Assembly: GCA_913778085.1 (NCBI GenBank)
Contig: CAJYXJ010000001.1
Span: 1 to 64,000, forward strand
DNA length: 64,000 nt
Direction: 5' to 3'
Source: an uncultured Chryseobacterium sp.
GTDB lineage: Bacteria; Bacteroidota; Bacteroidia; Flavobacteriales; Weeksellaceae
The notes beneath the pieces were generated by a model. That model made no database searches, had not been told where the DNA came from, and saw only the letters and a program-made list of their open reading frames with translations. The position numbers and the translations under genes were made by a program. Below, in pieces: positions 55,067 to 63,700 of the stretch (the stretch's first letter is position 1; each line of letters opens with the position of its first letter).

Positions 55067-55993
55067 ATGAATAAAAACATTTTAAAAGTTTTAGGTCTAG
55101 CAACCATCCTGACATTTACAAATTGTTCAACTGATGGACTATCAAATCAAGATACCACAATCACTGAAAAATCTAACAGTACAACTTCTTTAAAATTAAA
55201 CTTGTCATCCTTTAATAAAAGTTTTGTATATAAAACCGGCAGTAATTATACAGGCAAAAGATGGTGGAATTATGTTGGACAGGCGGCAGCAATTGCAGTT
55301 GGAGATGTTGGTGGGGCAGCAACTATGATTGGTGGAGTCCATGTGCTTGCCGGAGTCGTTGGTGCTGCAACTGCTGGTACAGGTTATGTTGTAGTAGCTG
55401 GAGTAGCTGGAGTAGTTGGTGCAGTTGGGGGATCTTATGCAGGGTATTGTAGCAGCGGTGGCCATTGTAAAGGAACGTTCAATCAAACTAATCCATTGGG
55501 TTCTTCCGTAGTTTATGATTTTCCTAAAGAATATGATTATTTGGAGAATTTTGGAATATTGCATAATAATGAGTTACAAAATGTTTATATGTCAGAAAAT
55601 AACGTAGATGAAATTACATGGATTGGAAATAATATTCCAAATGTTGATCAAATTGACTATAAAAAACTGTATAACTCTCAAGAATTTAAAGATTTAACCG
55701 ATAAAATAAATAAGATATCGGCTGAATATAAAGATTCAGGTTATAATGTGAACGTTTTGCTTGATGGATACAAGAAAAACGGAATGATTACAGATAATAA
55801 TTATGATGTATTGTCATTATATTTTAATGCTGTTTTAAAAGCACAGACATTTGAAGATTATAAAGCGATAACGGATTATTATGTTGATCAAGTTACTAAA
55901 TCCCAACTATCTAAAAATGAGAAAGAGTCTTTGTATGCAGGATTTGCTGTTTCAATTCAAAGTTATTATTATTGGTTAAACCTTGAAGTATAA
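55067..55993 (+). CDS. Glycine-zipper lipoprotein of unknown function
   Basis: The 308-residue protein has a lipoprotein signal (LKVLGLATILTFTNC, Cys20). After a Ser/Thr-rich linker comes RWWNYVG and a 60-residue stretch made almost only of Gly, Ala and Val (AAAIAVGDVGGAATMIGG, VVVAGVAGVVGAVGGSYAGY), ended by CSSGGHC, two Cys four residues apart. The C-terminal half is helical and polar, with many Asn, Lys and Tyr. The hydrophobic Gly block looks like a glycine zipper or bacteriocin-type membrane-inserting segment. Codon use is AT-rich, unlike nearby core genes. A small membrane protein gene follows after 5 bases. Confidence 0.85.
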   Translation: MNKNILKVLGLATILTFTNCSTDGLSNQDTTITEKSNSTTSLKLNLSSFNKSFVYKTGSNYTGKRWWNYVGQAAAIAVGDVGGAATMIGGVHVLAGVVGAATAGTGYVVVAGVAGVVGAVGGSYAGYCSSGGHCKGTFNQTNPLGSSVVYDFPKEYDYLENFGILHNNELQNVYMSENNVDEITWIGNNIPNVDQIDYKKLYNSQEFKDLTDKINKISAEYKDSGYNVNVLLDGYKKNGMITDNNYDVLSLYFNAVLKAQTFEDYKAITDYYVDQVTKSQLSKNEKESLYAGFAVSIQSYYYWLNLEV

Positions 55994-55998
55994 TTTAT

Positions 55999-56169
55999 AT
56001 GAACTTTAATATAGCCTATAAAATAATCTTTAGTTTTTTTCTGATTTCTCAGTATGAGCAAATTATGAATCAGGATAATTTTTTAGCAATCTTCACTTAT
56101 ATACTATTAATGTTAATATTATTAGTAGATATGGTGCAATATCTTTACAAAATGTATTTAAAAAAGTAA
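55999..56169 (+). CDS. 56-residue membrane protein downstream of the lipoprotein
   Basis: ATG 55999 to TAA 56167-56169 encodes 56 residues with two hydrophobic segments, IAYKIIFSFFLIS and FLAIFTYILLMLILLVDMV, and a basic end (YKMYLKK). It lies 5 bases after the lipoprotein stop and before a strong terminator, so both genes share a transcript. Size and topology recall immunity or holin-like partners; no homology is claimed. Confidence 0.6.
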   Translation: MNFNIAYKIIFSFFLISQYEQIMNQDNFLAIFTYILLMLILLVDMVQYLYKMYLKK

Positions 56170-56207
56170 GGTATAAATTATTTTAAGATAGTATATCAAA
56201 ATAAAAG

Positions 56208-56247
56208 CCTCTGAAAGAGTTGTTATTATACGAAGTTCTTTCAGAGG
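56208..56247. terminator. Bidirectional terminator between convergent genes
   Basis: CCTCTGAAAG (56208-56217) pairs perfectly with CTTTCAGAGG (56238-56247) across a 20-base loop, with AAAA before and TTTTATTT after the stem. It ends the lipoprotein unit and trpS. Confidence 0.85.
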
Positions 56248-56301
56248 TTTTATTTATTTATCTCAATCTTTTGTTGAGTTCATATTTTCAATTAAAGAAT
56301 A

Positions 56302-57270
56302 TTAAACTCCCAGGCTTTCCCTTACTCTTTTTATCGTTTCCGTAGCAATCACTCTCGTTTTTGCTGCTCCTTCCTGAAGTTTGGCTTCCAGTTCGTCCAG
56401 ATTGTTCATGTAATAGGAGAAAAGCGCTCTTTCTTTCTCGAACCGTACCAGGATCAGGTCCAGCAATTCTTTTTTCGCGTGGCCGTACCCGAAGTTTCCG
56501 GCTAAATATTTCGCTCTTAATGCTTCGGTCTGCTCAGGCGTTGCCACCAGCTGATAGATCGCAAATACTTTATCGGTTTCAGGATCTTTCGGCTCTTCCA
56601 AGGATTTGGAATCGGTTTCAATGCTCATCACCTGCTTTTTAAGCTCTTTTTCAGGCAGGAAGATATTGATGATGTTTCCTCTGGATTTGGACATTTTATG
56701 GCCGTCTACTCCGGGAACGTATTTGGTATTTTCCTGAAGCTCGGATTGGGGCAGTACAAAGACTTCTCCCATCTGGTTGTTGAAACGGGAAGCAACGTCA
56801 CGCGCAATTTCCAAATGCTGAAGCTGGTCTTTTCCTACAGGAACGATTTCAGCGTCATACAGAAGGATATCGGCAGCCATCAGAATCGGATAAGTAAACA
56901 AACCTGCGTTCACATCCTGCAAACGGTCTGCTTTATCTTTGAATGAATGCGCTAACGTTAGTCGCTGATACGGAAAAAAACATGATAAATGCCAAGAAAG
57001 TTCACAGGTTTCAGGGATGTCGCTCTGTCTGTAAAAGTATGTTTTTTCGGTATCCAGCCCACAAGCAAGCCAAGCCGCAGCAATCTCGTAGGTATTCTGT
57101 TTCAGTTCTCTCGCGTCCTTAATCTGGGTAAGCGAGTGAAGATTCGCGATAAATAAAAATGATTCGTTTCCTTCCTGCTTGGATAGCTCAATTGCAGGAA
57201 TAATGGCACCCAGTAGATTCCCAAGGTGCGGGGTTCCGGTGGCTTGAATGCCGGTAAGAATTCTTGACAT
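56302..57270 (-). CDS. trpS: Tryptophan-tRNA ligase
   Basis: The 322-residue class I synthetase charges tRNA-Trp. The HIGH-like motif is TGTPHLGNLLGA at the N-terminus and the KMSKS motif is HKMSKSRGN near residue 195. VGKDQLQHLEIARDVASRFN is the characteristic tryptophan-binding region. Length is normal. It is a core gene lying between two AT-rich orphan units and has its own spacer with a terminator on either side. Confidence 0.97.
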   Translation of the reverse strand: MSRILTGIQATGTPHLGNLLGAIIPAIELSKQEGNESFLFIANLHSLTQIKDARELKQNTYEIAAAWLACGLDTEKTYFYRQSDIPETCELSWHLSCFFPYQRLTLAHSFKDKADRLQDVNAGLFTYPILMAADILLYDAEIVPVGKDQLQHLEIARDVASRFNNQMGEVFVLPQSELQENTKYVPGVDGHKMSKSRGNIINIFLPEKELKKQVMSIETDSKSLEEPKDPETDKVFAIYQLVATPEQTEALRAKYLAGNFGYGHAKKELLDLILVRFEKERALFSYYMNNLDELEAKLQEGAAKTRVIATETIKRVRESLGV

Positions 57271-57335
57271 TGTTAAAATTTATATTTAAAATTAATGAAT
57301 TGCAAATTTGTAAGAATTGATTTAAAAAAATAATA

Positions 57336-57367
57336 AAAAATCCTCACTTATTAATGTGAGGATTTTT
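57336..57367 (-). terminator. Terminator of the two-gene unknown unit
   Basis: AAAAATCCTCAC (57336-57347) pairs perfectly with GTGAGGATTTTT (57356-57367). It overlaps the last codon of the gene ending at 57366 and lies 66 bases upstream of the trpS start. Confidence 0.85.
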
Positions 57368-57890
57368 ATTCATTGTCTTCTTCTAATAAGTTACGATTAT
57401 TATCATTATTGCTATTCTTACTCTGAGATTTTCCTATTCCGAATCCCCCGAGGGAACCTGTTACAAAAGTAAGCCAAGGTAAAAAAAATTGATTCTTCCA
57501 TATTATAATTATTGCTGTTAGTAAAGCTCCTATAACTAAAACTCCAATATACATGAATCTTTTAGTTTTCTCACCAGCAATTGAAGCACTTATTTTTTTT
57601 GATTCTAATTCTTTATATACATCTAATTTCTTAGTATGATATTGATAAGCATTATCTTCATTCTTTGCAGCTGTATCTAGTAATTTGTCAACTTGATCCT
57701 TCGAAAATTTGGCTAGATCCAACCCATCTCCTCTTCGTTGCATTGCCATTATACTGAGTTCAGATATTAACTTACCCATAGGCTTTGATCCTATTTCTTC
57801 TACATCGGGTATCTCATCGTAATTATCTAAATTTTTATTATCACTATGTTCATATTTAGAATTTTCATCGTCAGAATGGTTATTATTCAT
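57366..57890 (-). CDS. Membrane protein of unknown function with acidic N-terminus
   Basis: The 174-residue protein opens with a polar acidic stretch (HSDDENSKYEHSDNKN), then a helical segment (LISELSIMAMQRRGDGLDLAKFSKDQVDKLLDTAAKNEDNAYQYHTKK) and two membrane helices (FMYIGVLVIGALLTAIIIIW and FFLPWLTFVTGSLGGFGIG), ending in an Asn/Asp-rich tail. No known domain is recognised. The start overlaps the upstream gene by 8 bases. Composition is clearly AT-rich compared with trpS and lspA. Confidence 0.75.
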   Translation of the reverse strand: MNNNHSDDENSKYEHSDNKNLDNYDEIPDVEEIGSKPMGKLISELSIMAMQRRGDGLDLAKFSKDQVDKLLDTAAKNEDNAYQYHTKKLDVYKELESKKISASIAGEKTKRFMYIGVLVIGALLTAIIIIWKNQFFLPWLTFVTGSLGGFGIGKSQSKNSNNDNNRNLLEEDNE

Positions 57891-58272
57891 TTGGCATTAA
57901 ATGGTGTTTTTTATTATAATAAAATGTTTCATATAAGTCACCTTTATCTTCTGTAAATACATTAGAAAAAGTATTATATAGTAATTTATTAATATAACTA
58001 TTTATACTTGAAACATGTTCTTGAAGATAATCCTTAGCTCTTTCTTGAAGATAATATTCGTATAAAATATTTTCAAACTTACTTCTTTCATAGTCGGAGA
58101 GATTGTGTTTATCTGCGTATTCTTTAAATAAAATAAGTATCTCTGAAAGAACCTCCTTTAAAGAATATAAATTAGTTTGTTCTGAGGTGCAACTACTATT
58201 GAAATGCACCTTCGCATTTCTTTTTGTTTTCATTTTAATCGTCCTCTTTGTATTTAAAATTGTTATATTCAT
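57883..58272 (-). CDS. Orphan helical protein of unknown function
   Basis: The 129-residue protein (or 116 from the ATG at 58233, MKTKRNAKVHF) is predicted helical throughout, with EVLSEILILFKEYADKHNLSDYERSKFENILYEYYLQERAKDYLQEHV as the main block, and no membrane segment. It ends in a His/Lys-rich YYNKKHHLMPNE. A promoter with perfect spacing lies just upstream. It overlaps the membrane protein gene by 8 bases, so the two products probably act together. The family is not recognised. Confidence 0.72.
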   Translation of the reverse strand: MNITILNTKRTIKMKTKRNAKVHFNSSCTSEQTNLYSLKEVLSEILILFKEYADKHNLSDYERSKFENILYEYYLQERAKDYLQEHVSSINSYINKLLYNTFSNVFTEDKGDLYETFYYNKKHHLMPNE

Positions 58273-58286
58273 GTTATAGTTTCATA

Positions 58287-58316
58287 CAAAATTATACAAT
58301 TTTCGGACCTATGCAA
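58287..58316 (-). promoter_or_regulatory. Promoter of the two-gene unknown unit
   Basis: On the minus strand TTG (58316-58314), 19 bases, then TAATTTTG (58294-58287) match the Bacteroidota consensus. The predicted start site leaves about 9 bases to ATG 58272 and 48 to ATG 58233. Confidence 0.7.
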
Positions 58317-58444
58317 GTAAAAGGCGGCAAAATTATAAAAAATAATGTACAATAGGAATTTTTGTCTTAAATAGTTATTAACAAGTATCATAATATGACA
58401 ACTTTTCATGCTAAGAATACTTAAGTATTTTGCTTAATTGAAAG

Positions 58445-59002
58445 TCAAGGAATCAGAATCTTCTTTCCTCCAAACTTCGGTTCAACGCCTGTTAAAAGAT
58501 CCAGGTAAGCTTTGGTTTTTGCAAGATATTCTCTCAGGTTGGTCTTAAAGCCTGCATATTTATTCACGTCCGGAGCATTGTAGCCATAAGCTTCCATCCC
58601 ATTTTCACGTGCCAGAAATACAGCTCTTTCATTGTGAAATTTCTGAGAGATGATGATCAGCTTTTTCTGTCCGAAAATTTCCTTTGCCCTCACCACGGAA
58701 TCTAAAGTCCTGAATCCTGCAAAATCGAGAAATATTCTGTTTTCCGGAACTCCGTATCGGATCAGTGCCTTCTGCATGTCTTCCGGCTCATTGTAATCTT
58801 TCCGGCTGTTATCTCCGCTTACGATAAGATACTGGATTTTTCTGCTTTTAAACAGGTCGGCAGCAGCACGGATCCTGTAGGAGAAATACGCATTGGGCTG
58901 TCCGTTGTCCAGGTTTTTACTCGTTCCTAACAAAAGGCCCGTTTTCGTATTGGGAAGATCTTCCATTACATACGAAATATAAGCTTCCGTGTTTCTTTTC
59001 AT
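58445..59002 (-). CDS. sanA: SanA/YdcF (DUF218) catalytic domain, cut off from its anchor
   Basis: The 185-residue open frame contains the DUF218 core: TGLLLGTSKN, FSYRIRAAADLFKSRKIQYLIVSGDNSRKDYNEPEDMQKAL, GVPENRIFLDFAGFRTLDSVVRAKEIF and IIISQKFHNERAVFLAREN. SanA-type proteins are membrane-anchored and affect envelope barrier function. The expected N-terminal anchor is present just upstream but in another frame, so the gene appears split by a one-base shift at an A5 run (59023-59027). The ATG at 59002 overlaps the stop of the detached piece (ATGA), so restart is possible. Confidence 0.8.
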   Translation of the reverse strand: MKRNTEAYISYVMEDLPNTKTGLLLGTSKNLDNGQPNAYFSYRIRAAADLFKSRKIQYLIVSGDNSRKDYNEPEDMQKALIRYGVPENRIFLDFAGFRTLDSVVRAKEIFGQKKLIIISQKFHNERAVFLARENGMEAYGYNAPDVNKYAGFKTNLREYLAKTKAYLDLLTGVEPKFGGKKILIP

Positions 59003-59088
59003 GCTGTAATTGGCCAGGCGATAAAAATAATTCCTGCAACAAAAAGAAGCAGGAAAATTTTAAATACGTTTTTTATCAGTTTTTTCAT
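58999..59088 (-). pseudogene. Detached N-terminal membrane anchor of sanA
   Basis: From ATG 59088 a 29-codon frame encodes KKLIKNVFKIFLLLFVAGIIF, a classic signal anchor, and stops at TGA 58999-59001. Adding one T within the T5 run (plus-strand A5, 59023-59027) would join it in frame to the catalytic part through RLANYSMKRNTEAY. The run length makes a sequencing or assembly error a serious alternative to a true mutation. Confidence 0.7.
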
Positions 59089-59102
59089 CGTGTGTATATT
59101 CT

Positions 59103-59744
59103 TTAAAATTCCAGTCCGTTAGGAAAGGCTTTCTTTCTGAAAATCAATAAAAGGGCAGCACCTACGGTAATTGCGGAATCGGCAACATTGAAAATATATT
59201 TAAAGAATTCAATATGCTTTCCACCGATCAGCGGCCAGCTTTCAGGGACGTTCCAGTCTACGATCGGGAAGTGGAGCATATCTACCACACAGCCTTTCAT
59301 AAAAGTGGAATAGCCATGTCCGAAAGGGACAAAGTGTGAAACACCGCCGTAGCCGATCCACCGGCCTGTGCTTTCGTCGAAAACCGTTCCGCTGTCGAAG
59401 ATCATTCCGTAGAACATCCCGTCAATTAAATTTCCGATAGCTCCTGCGAAAATCATAGCCATAGGGATCAGCAGATAATTTGATTCGCCTTTCTGAAGCC
59501 ATTTTCTAAAAAGATAAACCATTCCTCCGATCAGGCAGATCCTTACAATCACCAGAAAATATTTACCGATAATTCCTCCGAAATGAAACCCGTAAGCCAT
59601 ACCGGGGTTTTCTACAAAAGTCTTGTTAAAAAATCCCTGAATAACGGGAATGCTTTCATTCAGCTCAAAATGCGTTTTTACGTACATTTTGGAAGCCTGG
59701 TCGATGAGTAAAATAAGAAACGTTACAAGTGCGATCTTCTTCAT
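59103..59744 (-). CDS. lspA: Lipoprotein signal peptidase (signal peptidase II)
   Basis: The 213-residue membrane protease removes signal peptides from lipidated prolipoproteins. Catalytic aspartates lie in GAIGNLIDGMFYG and FNVADSAITVG, and FVENPGMAYGF is the conserved early motif. It is longer than proteobacterial LspA because of a loop between the two Asp motifs (about residues 115-175), as in other Bacteroidota. It follows a small gene whose stop overlaps its ATG by one base. Four lipoproteins encoded in this window are candidate substrates. Confidence 0.95.
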   Translation of the reverse strand: MKKIALVTFLILLIDQASKMYVKTHFELNESIPVIQGFFNKTFVENPGMAYGFHFGGIIGKYFLVIVRICLIGGMVYLFRKWLQKGESNYLLIPMAMIFAGAIGNLIDGMFYGMIFDSGTVFDESTGRWIGYGGVSHFVPFGHGYSTFMKGCVVDMLHFPIVDWNVPESWPLIGGKHIEFFKYIFNVADSAITVGAALLLIFRKKAFPNGLEF

Positions 59745-59935
59745 TACAGGCCTTTGGGTTTAGAAGGTTTTCCTATTTTCTCATTTTTCCGGTCAACGAT
59801 CTTTTTAATCGTCTTTTCGTTGTGGTGCGTATTTTTCGTATGGAATTTCTCGAATTTGATGTTCATTTCCTTTAAGACGCTTTTCAGGGCGTTCAGCTCC
59901 ATGGCATTCTTGGTGTGCACAATTATGGATTCCAT
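59744..59935 (-). CDS. Small DUF2683-like protein
   Basis: The 63-residue protein starts MESIIVHTKNAMELNALKSV, a pattern seen in short Bacteroidota proteins annotated DUF2683, and ends in a Lys-rich tail (IGKPSKPKGL). It may be an antitoxin-like or nucleic-acid-binding protein, but no partner toxin is present. Its stop overlaps the lspA ATG (TAATG), so translation is coupled. Confidence 0.7.
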   Translation of the reverse strand: MESIIVHTKNAMELNALKSVLKEMNIKFEKFHTKNTHHNEKTIKKIVDRKNEKIGKPSKPKGL

Positions 59936-59953
59936 TGTCTTGATATAAGTTTT

Positions 59954-60199
59954 CTATTTTCTGGAGAGTTCATCGAGCCTTTTCCTGTCTTTTTCAGATA
60001 GGTCATTCACTCCGTTTTTGCCCATCTTGCTTAGCAGACGGTCGATTTCTTTTTCCCGGTCGCGCTTGTCTGAATTAAATTGGTCGTCGATCGTATAATT
60101 TCGCTTTTCATCAGGAAAGAATCTGTCTTTGATACGATCTCTGTTGAAAAACACCAGTACGGCAATAACAATAATTCCTAAAATCAGTATTTCGCTCAT
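59954..60199 (-). CDS. Small membrane-anchored protein, DUF6576-like
   Basis: The 81-residue protein has an N-terminal helix (ILILGIIVIAVLVFF) followed by a charged domain with EKEIDRLLSKMGKNGVNDLSEKDRKRLDELSR, the signature found at the C-terminus of rhomboid-like and other Bacteroidota membrane proteins. The function is unknown. It lies 18 bases before the DUF2683-like gene in the ileS-lspA gene run. Confidence 0.7.
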   Translation of the reverse strand: MSEILILGIIVIAVLVFFNRDRIKDRFFPDEKRNYTIDDQFNSDKRDREKEIDRLLSKMGKNGVNDLSEKDRKRLDELSRK

Positions 60200-60280
60200 G
60201 GGCCTATATTAAAAAATCAGGTTTATAAAGTATTCCATGAAATACGATATAAACCCAATGTATTGTAGATAACCGGATGG

Positions 60281-60661
60281 TTATTTCTGCATGTTTTTCG
60301 CTTCGATGCTTAAGGTAGCATGAGGAACGGCAAATAATCTTTCTTTAGGGATAAGCTTACCAGTTACCCTGCAGATCCCATAAGTTTTGTTTTCAATTCT
60401 AATCAGAGCGTTTTTCAGATCACGTAAGAATTTCTCCTGTCTGCCTGCCAAAATAGAATTCTGTTCCTTGCTCAACGTTTCAGCGCCTTCTTCAAATGCT
60501 TTGAAGGTAGGGGACGTATCATCCGTACCGTTATTCTGGTCGTTGATGAAGCTTTCCCTGATCAGTTGTAAATCCTTTTCTGCTTTCTCTATTTTTTCCC
60601 GGATAACTGCTTTAAACTCCTGTAAATCAGCATCGCTGTATCTTACTCTTTCGTCTGACAT
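60281..60661 (-). CDS. DksA/TraR-family regulator
   Basis: The product is 126 residues from ATG 60661 (MSDERVRYSDADLQEF); the frame's first ATG 17 codons upstream gives only Phe/Lys-rich sequence. A coiled-coil half (FKAVIREKIEKAEKDLQLIRESF) leads to a zinc-finger-like C-terminus, YGICRVTGKLIPKERLFAVPHATLSIEAK, which has just one of the four Cys of classic DksA. Homologues bind RNA polymerase and modulate rRNA and stress transcription. It is between ileS and the lspA group, the usual flavobacterial order. Confidence 0.9.
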   Translation of the reverse strand: MSDERVRYSDADLQEFKAVIREKIEKAEKDLQLIRESFINDQNNGTDDTSPTFKAFEEGAETLSKEQNSILAGRQEKFLRDLKNALIRIENKTYGICRVTGKLIPKERLFAVPHATLSIEAKNMQK

Positions 60662-60722
60662 AATCATTTTTCTCTTTTTTAATAAAATTATGAAATCAAA
60701 ATTGAAAAACAATAACTATATG

Positions 60723-63700
60723 TTAAATTTTTTCAACATTTATCTTAAAATTAACCTCATCTATTTCGATTTCGTTAAAATTTGAAAGTGAAGGTACAAA
60801 TTCTATTTTACTTGACAAGACTTCCGAAGAAATATATTCCTCATTTTTCTTAATATCTTCAAGGAATGGTGAGTTTTCCTCAAGGAATATAATAATCCTG
60901 TCTGTTAAATCGAAATCTTTCTCCTTCCGCAGGTTCTGAATCCTGTTGATAAATTCCCTGGCGATCCCTTCAGATTTTAATTCTTCTGTCAACGTCAAAT
61001 CTAGTGCCACAGTTGTTTTTCCGTCGGAAGTTACCGTCCATCCCGGGATATCTTTGGTAGAAATTTCTACATCATCCAATGTGATTTCGTAACCCTGGAT
61101 ATCCAGTTTTCCTTCTTTTTCCAACTGGGAAATTTGCTCTGGCTCAAGACTAGCAATCGCTCCGCCTACCGTTTTCATATCTTTTCCTAATTTGGGACCT
61201 AAAGCCTTAAAGTTCGGTTTGATCTGTTTTACAATCAGATGCGAGGCTTCTTCGGCATTAATTAGCTGAAGTTCTTTCACGTTAACCTCCTGCTTGATCA
61301 ACTCTGCAACTGCCAGGATCTGCTCTTCTGTTTTCTTATCTAGGAATGGAATCAGTACTCTTTGCAAAGGCTGTCTAACTTTCAAACTTTCTGCACGTCT
61401 GATTGAAAGTACCAAGCTCGTTATAGTTTGTGCCAGATGAGTCTTTTCAACCAGATCCTGATCGATCAGGCTGTCATCGGCTACCGGGAAGTCCGTCAGG
61501 TGGATGGATTCCGCCGTTTCTTTTCCGGTAACTTTATTTAAATCCTGATACAGTTGGTCCATAAAGAATGGCGCAATCGGTGCGGATAATTTGGCTACCG
61601 TTTCCAGGCAAGTGTATAAAGTCTGGTAAGCGGAGATTTTGTCCTCCGAATAATCGCCTTTCCAGAAACGTCTTCTGCATAATCTTACGTACCAGTTGCT
61701 TAGGTTGTCGTTCACAAAAGTACTGATCGCTCTGGCTACTCTCGTCGGTTCGTAATCTTCGTAGAAAGCTTTAACTTCCTTGATCAATAAATTTAATTCT
61801 GATAAAATCCATCGGTCGATCTCAGGCCTGTCCTCTACTTCTTTTTCAGAATAATTAAATCCGTCAACATTGGCATATAAAGCAAAGAAAGAGTAGGTGT
61901 TATATAAGGTTCCAAAGAATTTTCTTCTTACTTCGTCGATTCCTTCGATGTCAAATTTCAGGTTTTCCCAAGGGTTGGCATTGGAAATCATGTACCAGCG
62001 CGTGGCATCCGGCCCGTAAACCGAAAGGGTTTCAAATGGGTCTACAGCATTCCCTTTGGATTTCGACATTTTCAGTCCGTTTTTATCCAAAACAAGGCCG
62101 TTGCTCATTACATTTTTATAAGCCACCGAATCGAATACCGCTGTTCCGATCGCATGAAGCGTATAGAACCATCCACGGGTCTGATCAACCCCTTCCGCGA
62201 TGAAATCGGCAGGGAAGGCTTTATTGTTGTCGATCAATTCTTTATTTTCAAAAGGATAGTGCAACTGCGCGTAAGGCATCGATCCCGAATCGAACCAAAC
62301 GTCGATCAGATCACTTTCACGCTTCATGGGCTCTCCTGAATCCGAAACTAAAATGATCTTGTCCACCACATTTTTGTGAAGATCAACAAGCTCATAGTTG
62401 GATTCGGCCATATTGCCGATTACAAAACCTTTAAACGGATTTTCCTTCATGAATCCTGCCGCAACGGATTTCTCAATCTCATTGTACAGTTCTTCTACTG
62501 AACCGATAATTTTTTCTTCCTGTGCGGAACCCGTTGAAGAATCCGTTCTCCAGATCGGTAACGGGATTCCCCAGTATCTTGATCTTGAAAGATTCCAGTC
62601 GTTTACGTTTTCCAGCCAGTTGCCGAAACGCCCTTCTCCCGTTGATTTCGGTTTCCAGTTGATTTCTTTGTTTAAATTAACCAGTCTCTCTTTTACAGCA
62701 GTCATTTTCACGAACCATGAATCCAGCGGATAATACAATACCGGCTTGTCTGTTCTCCAGCAGTGCGGATAACTGTGTACGTATTTTTCTACTTTGAAGG
62801 CTTTGTTTTCAGTTTTCAATAAAATCGCCAGCTCTACATCCCAGGATTTCTCCGGGGCAGTGCCTTCATCATAATATTCGTTCTTGATATATTTCCCGGA
62901 GAATAATTCCGGAACATTTTCCCCTTTGATGAATCTTCCCTGCAGGTCTACCAGTGGAACCAGGTTGTCATTTTCATCTTTTACCAGCATCGGCGGAACT
63001 TCAGGTTTTGCCATTTTGGCAACCCGTGCGTCATCCGCACCAAAAGTCGGCGCCGTATGAACGATTCCCGTACCGTCTTCCGTGGTTACGAAGTCGCCTA
63101 AGATTACACGGAATGCATTCTCAGGATTATCATTTGGCGTAAACCATGGAACAAGCTGTTCGTATCGGGTGTCCACCAGTTTTTCTCCGGTGAATTCCTT
63201 TAAGATTTTAAAAGGGATAATCTTGCTTTCTGCAGTGTAACTGGCAAAATCTTCATCCGTGCCTTCCGCATATTTCTTACCGAAAACTTTAGGCAGCAGT
63301 ACACTTGACAGAACAACATTTACCGGCTCGAAAGTGTATTGGTTGAAAGTTTTTACCAGGACATATTCAATATCCCTTCCTACGGTCAATGCCGTGTTGG
63401 AAGGAAGTGTCCACGGCGTCGTTGTCCAGGCCAGAATATGTACATCGCCGTCCACATCGCTGAACAGATCCGAAGAATCTTTCTTTACCTTGAACTGGGC
63501 TACAACCGTGGTGTCTGATACATCATGATACGTTCCGGGCATATTTAATTCTGCCGAAGAAAGTCCCGTTCCTGCTTTCGGAGAGTACGGCTGGATCGTA
63601 TAACCCTTGTACAGCAATTCTTTATCGTACAATTGTTTCAGCAGCCACCAGACGGTTTCCATGTATTTGGATTTGTACGTGATGTACGGGTCATTAAGGT

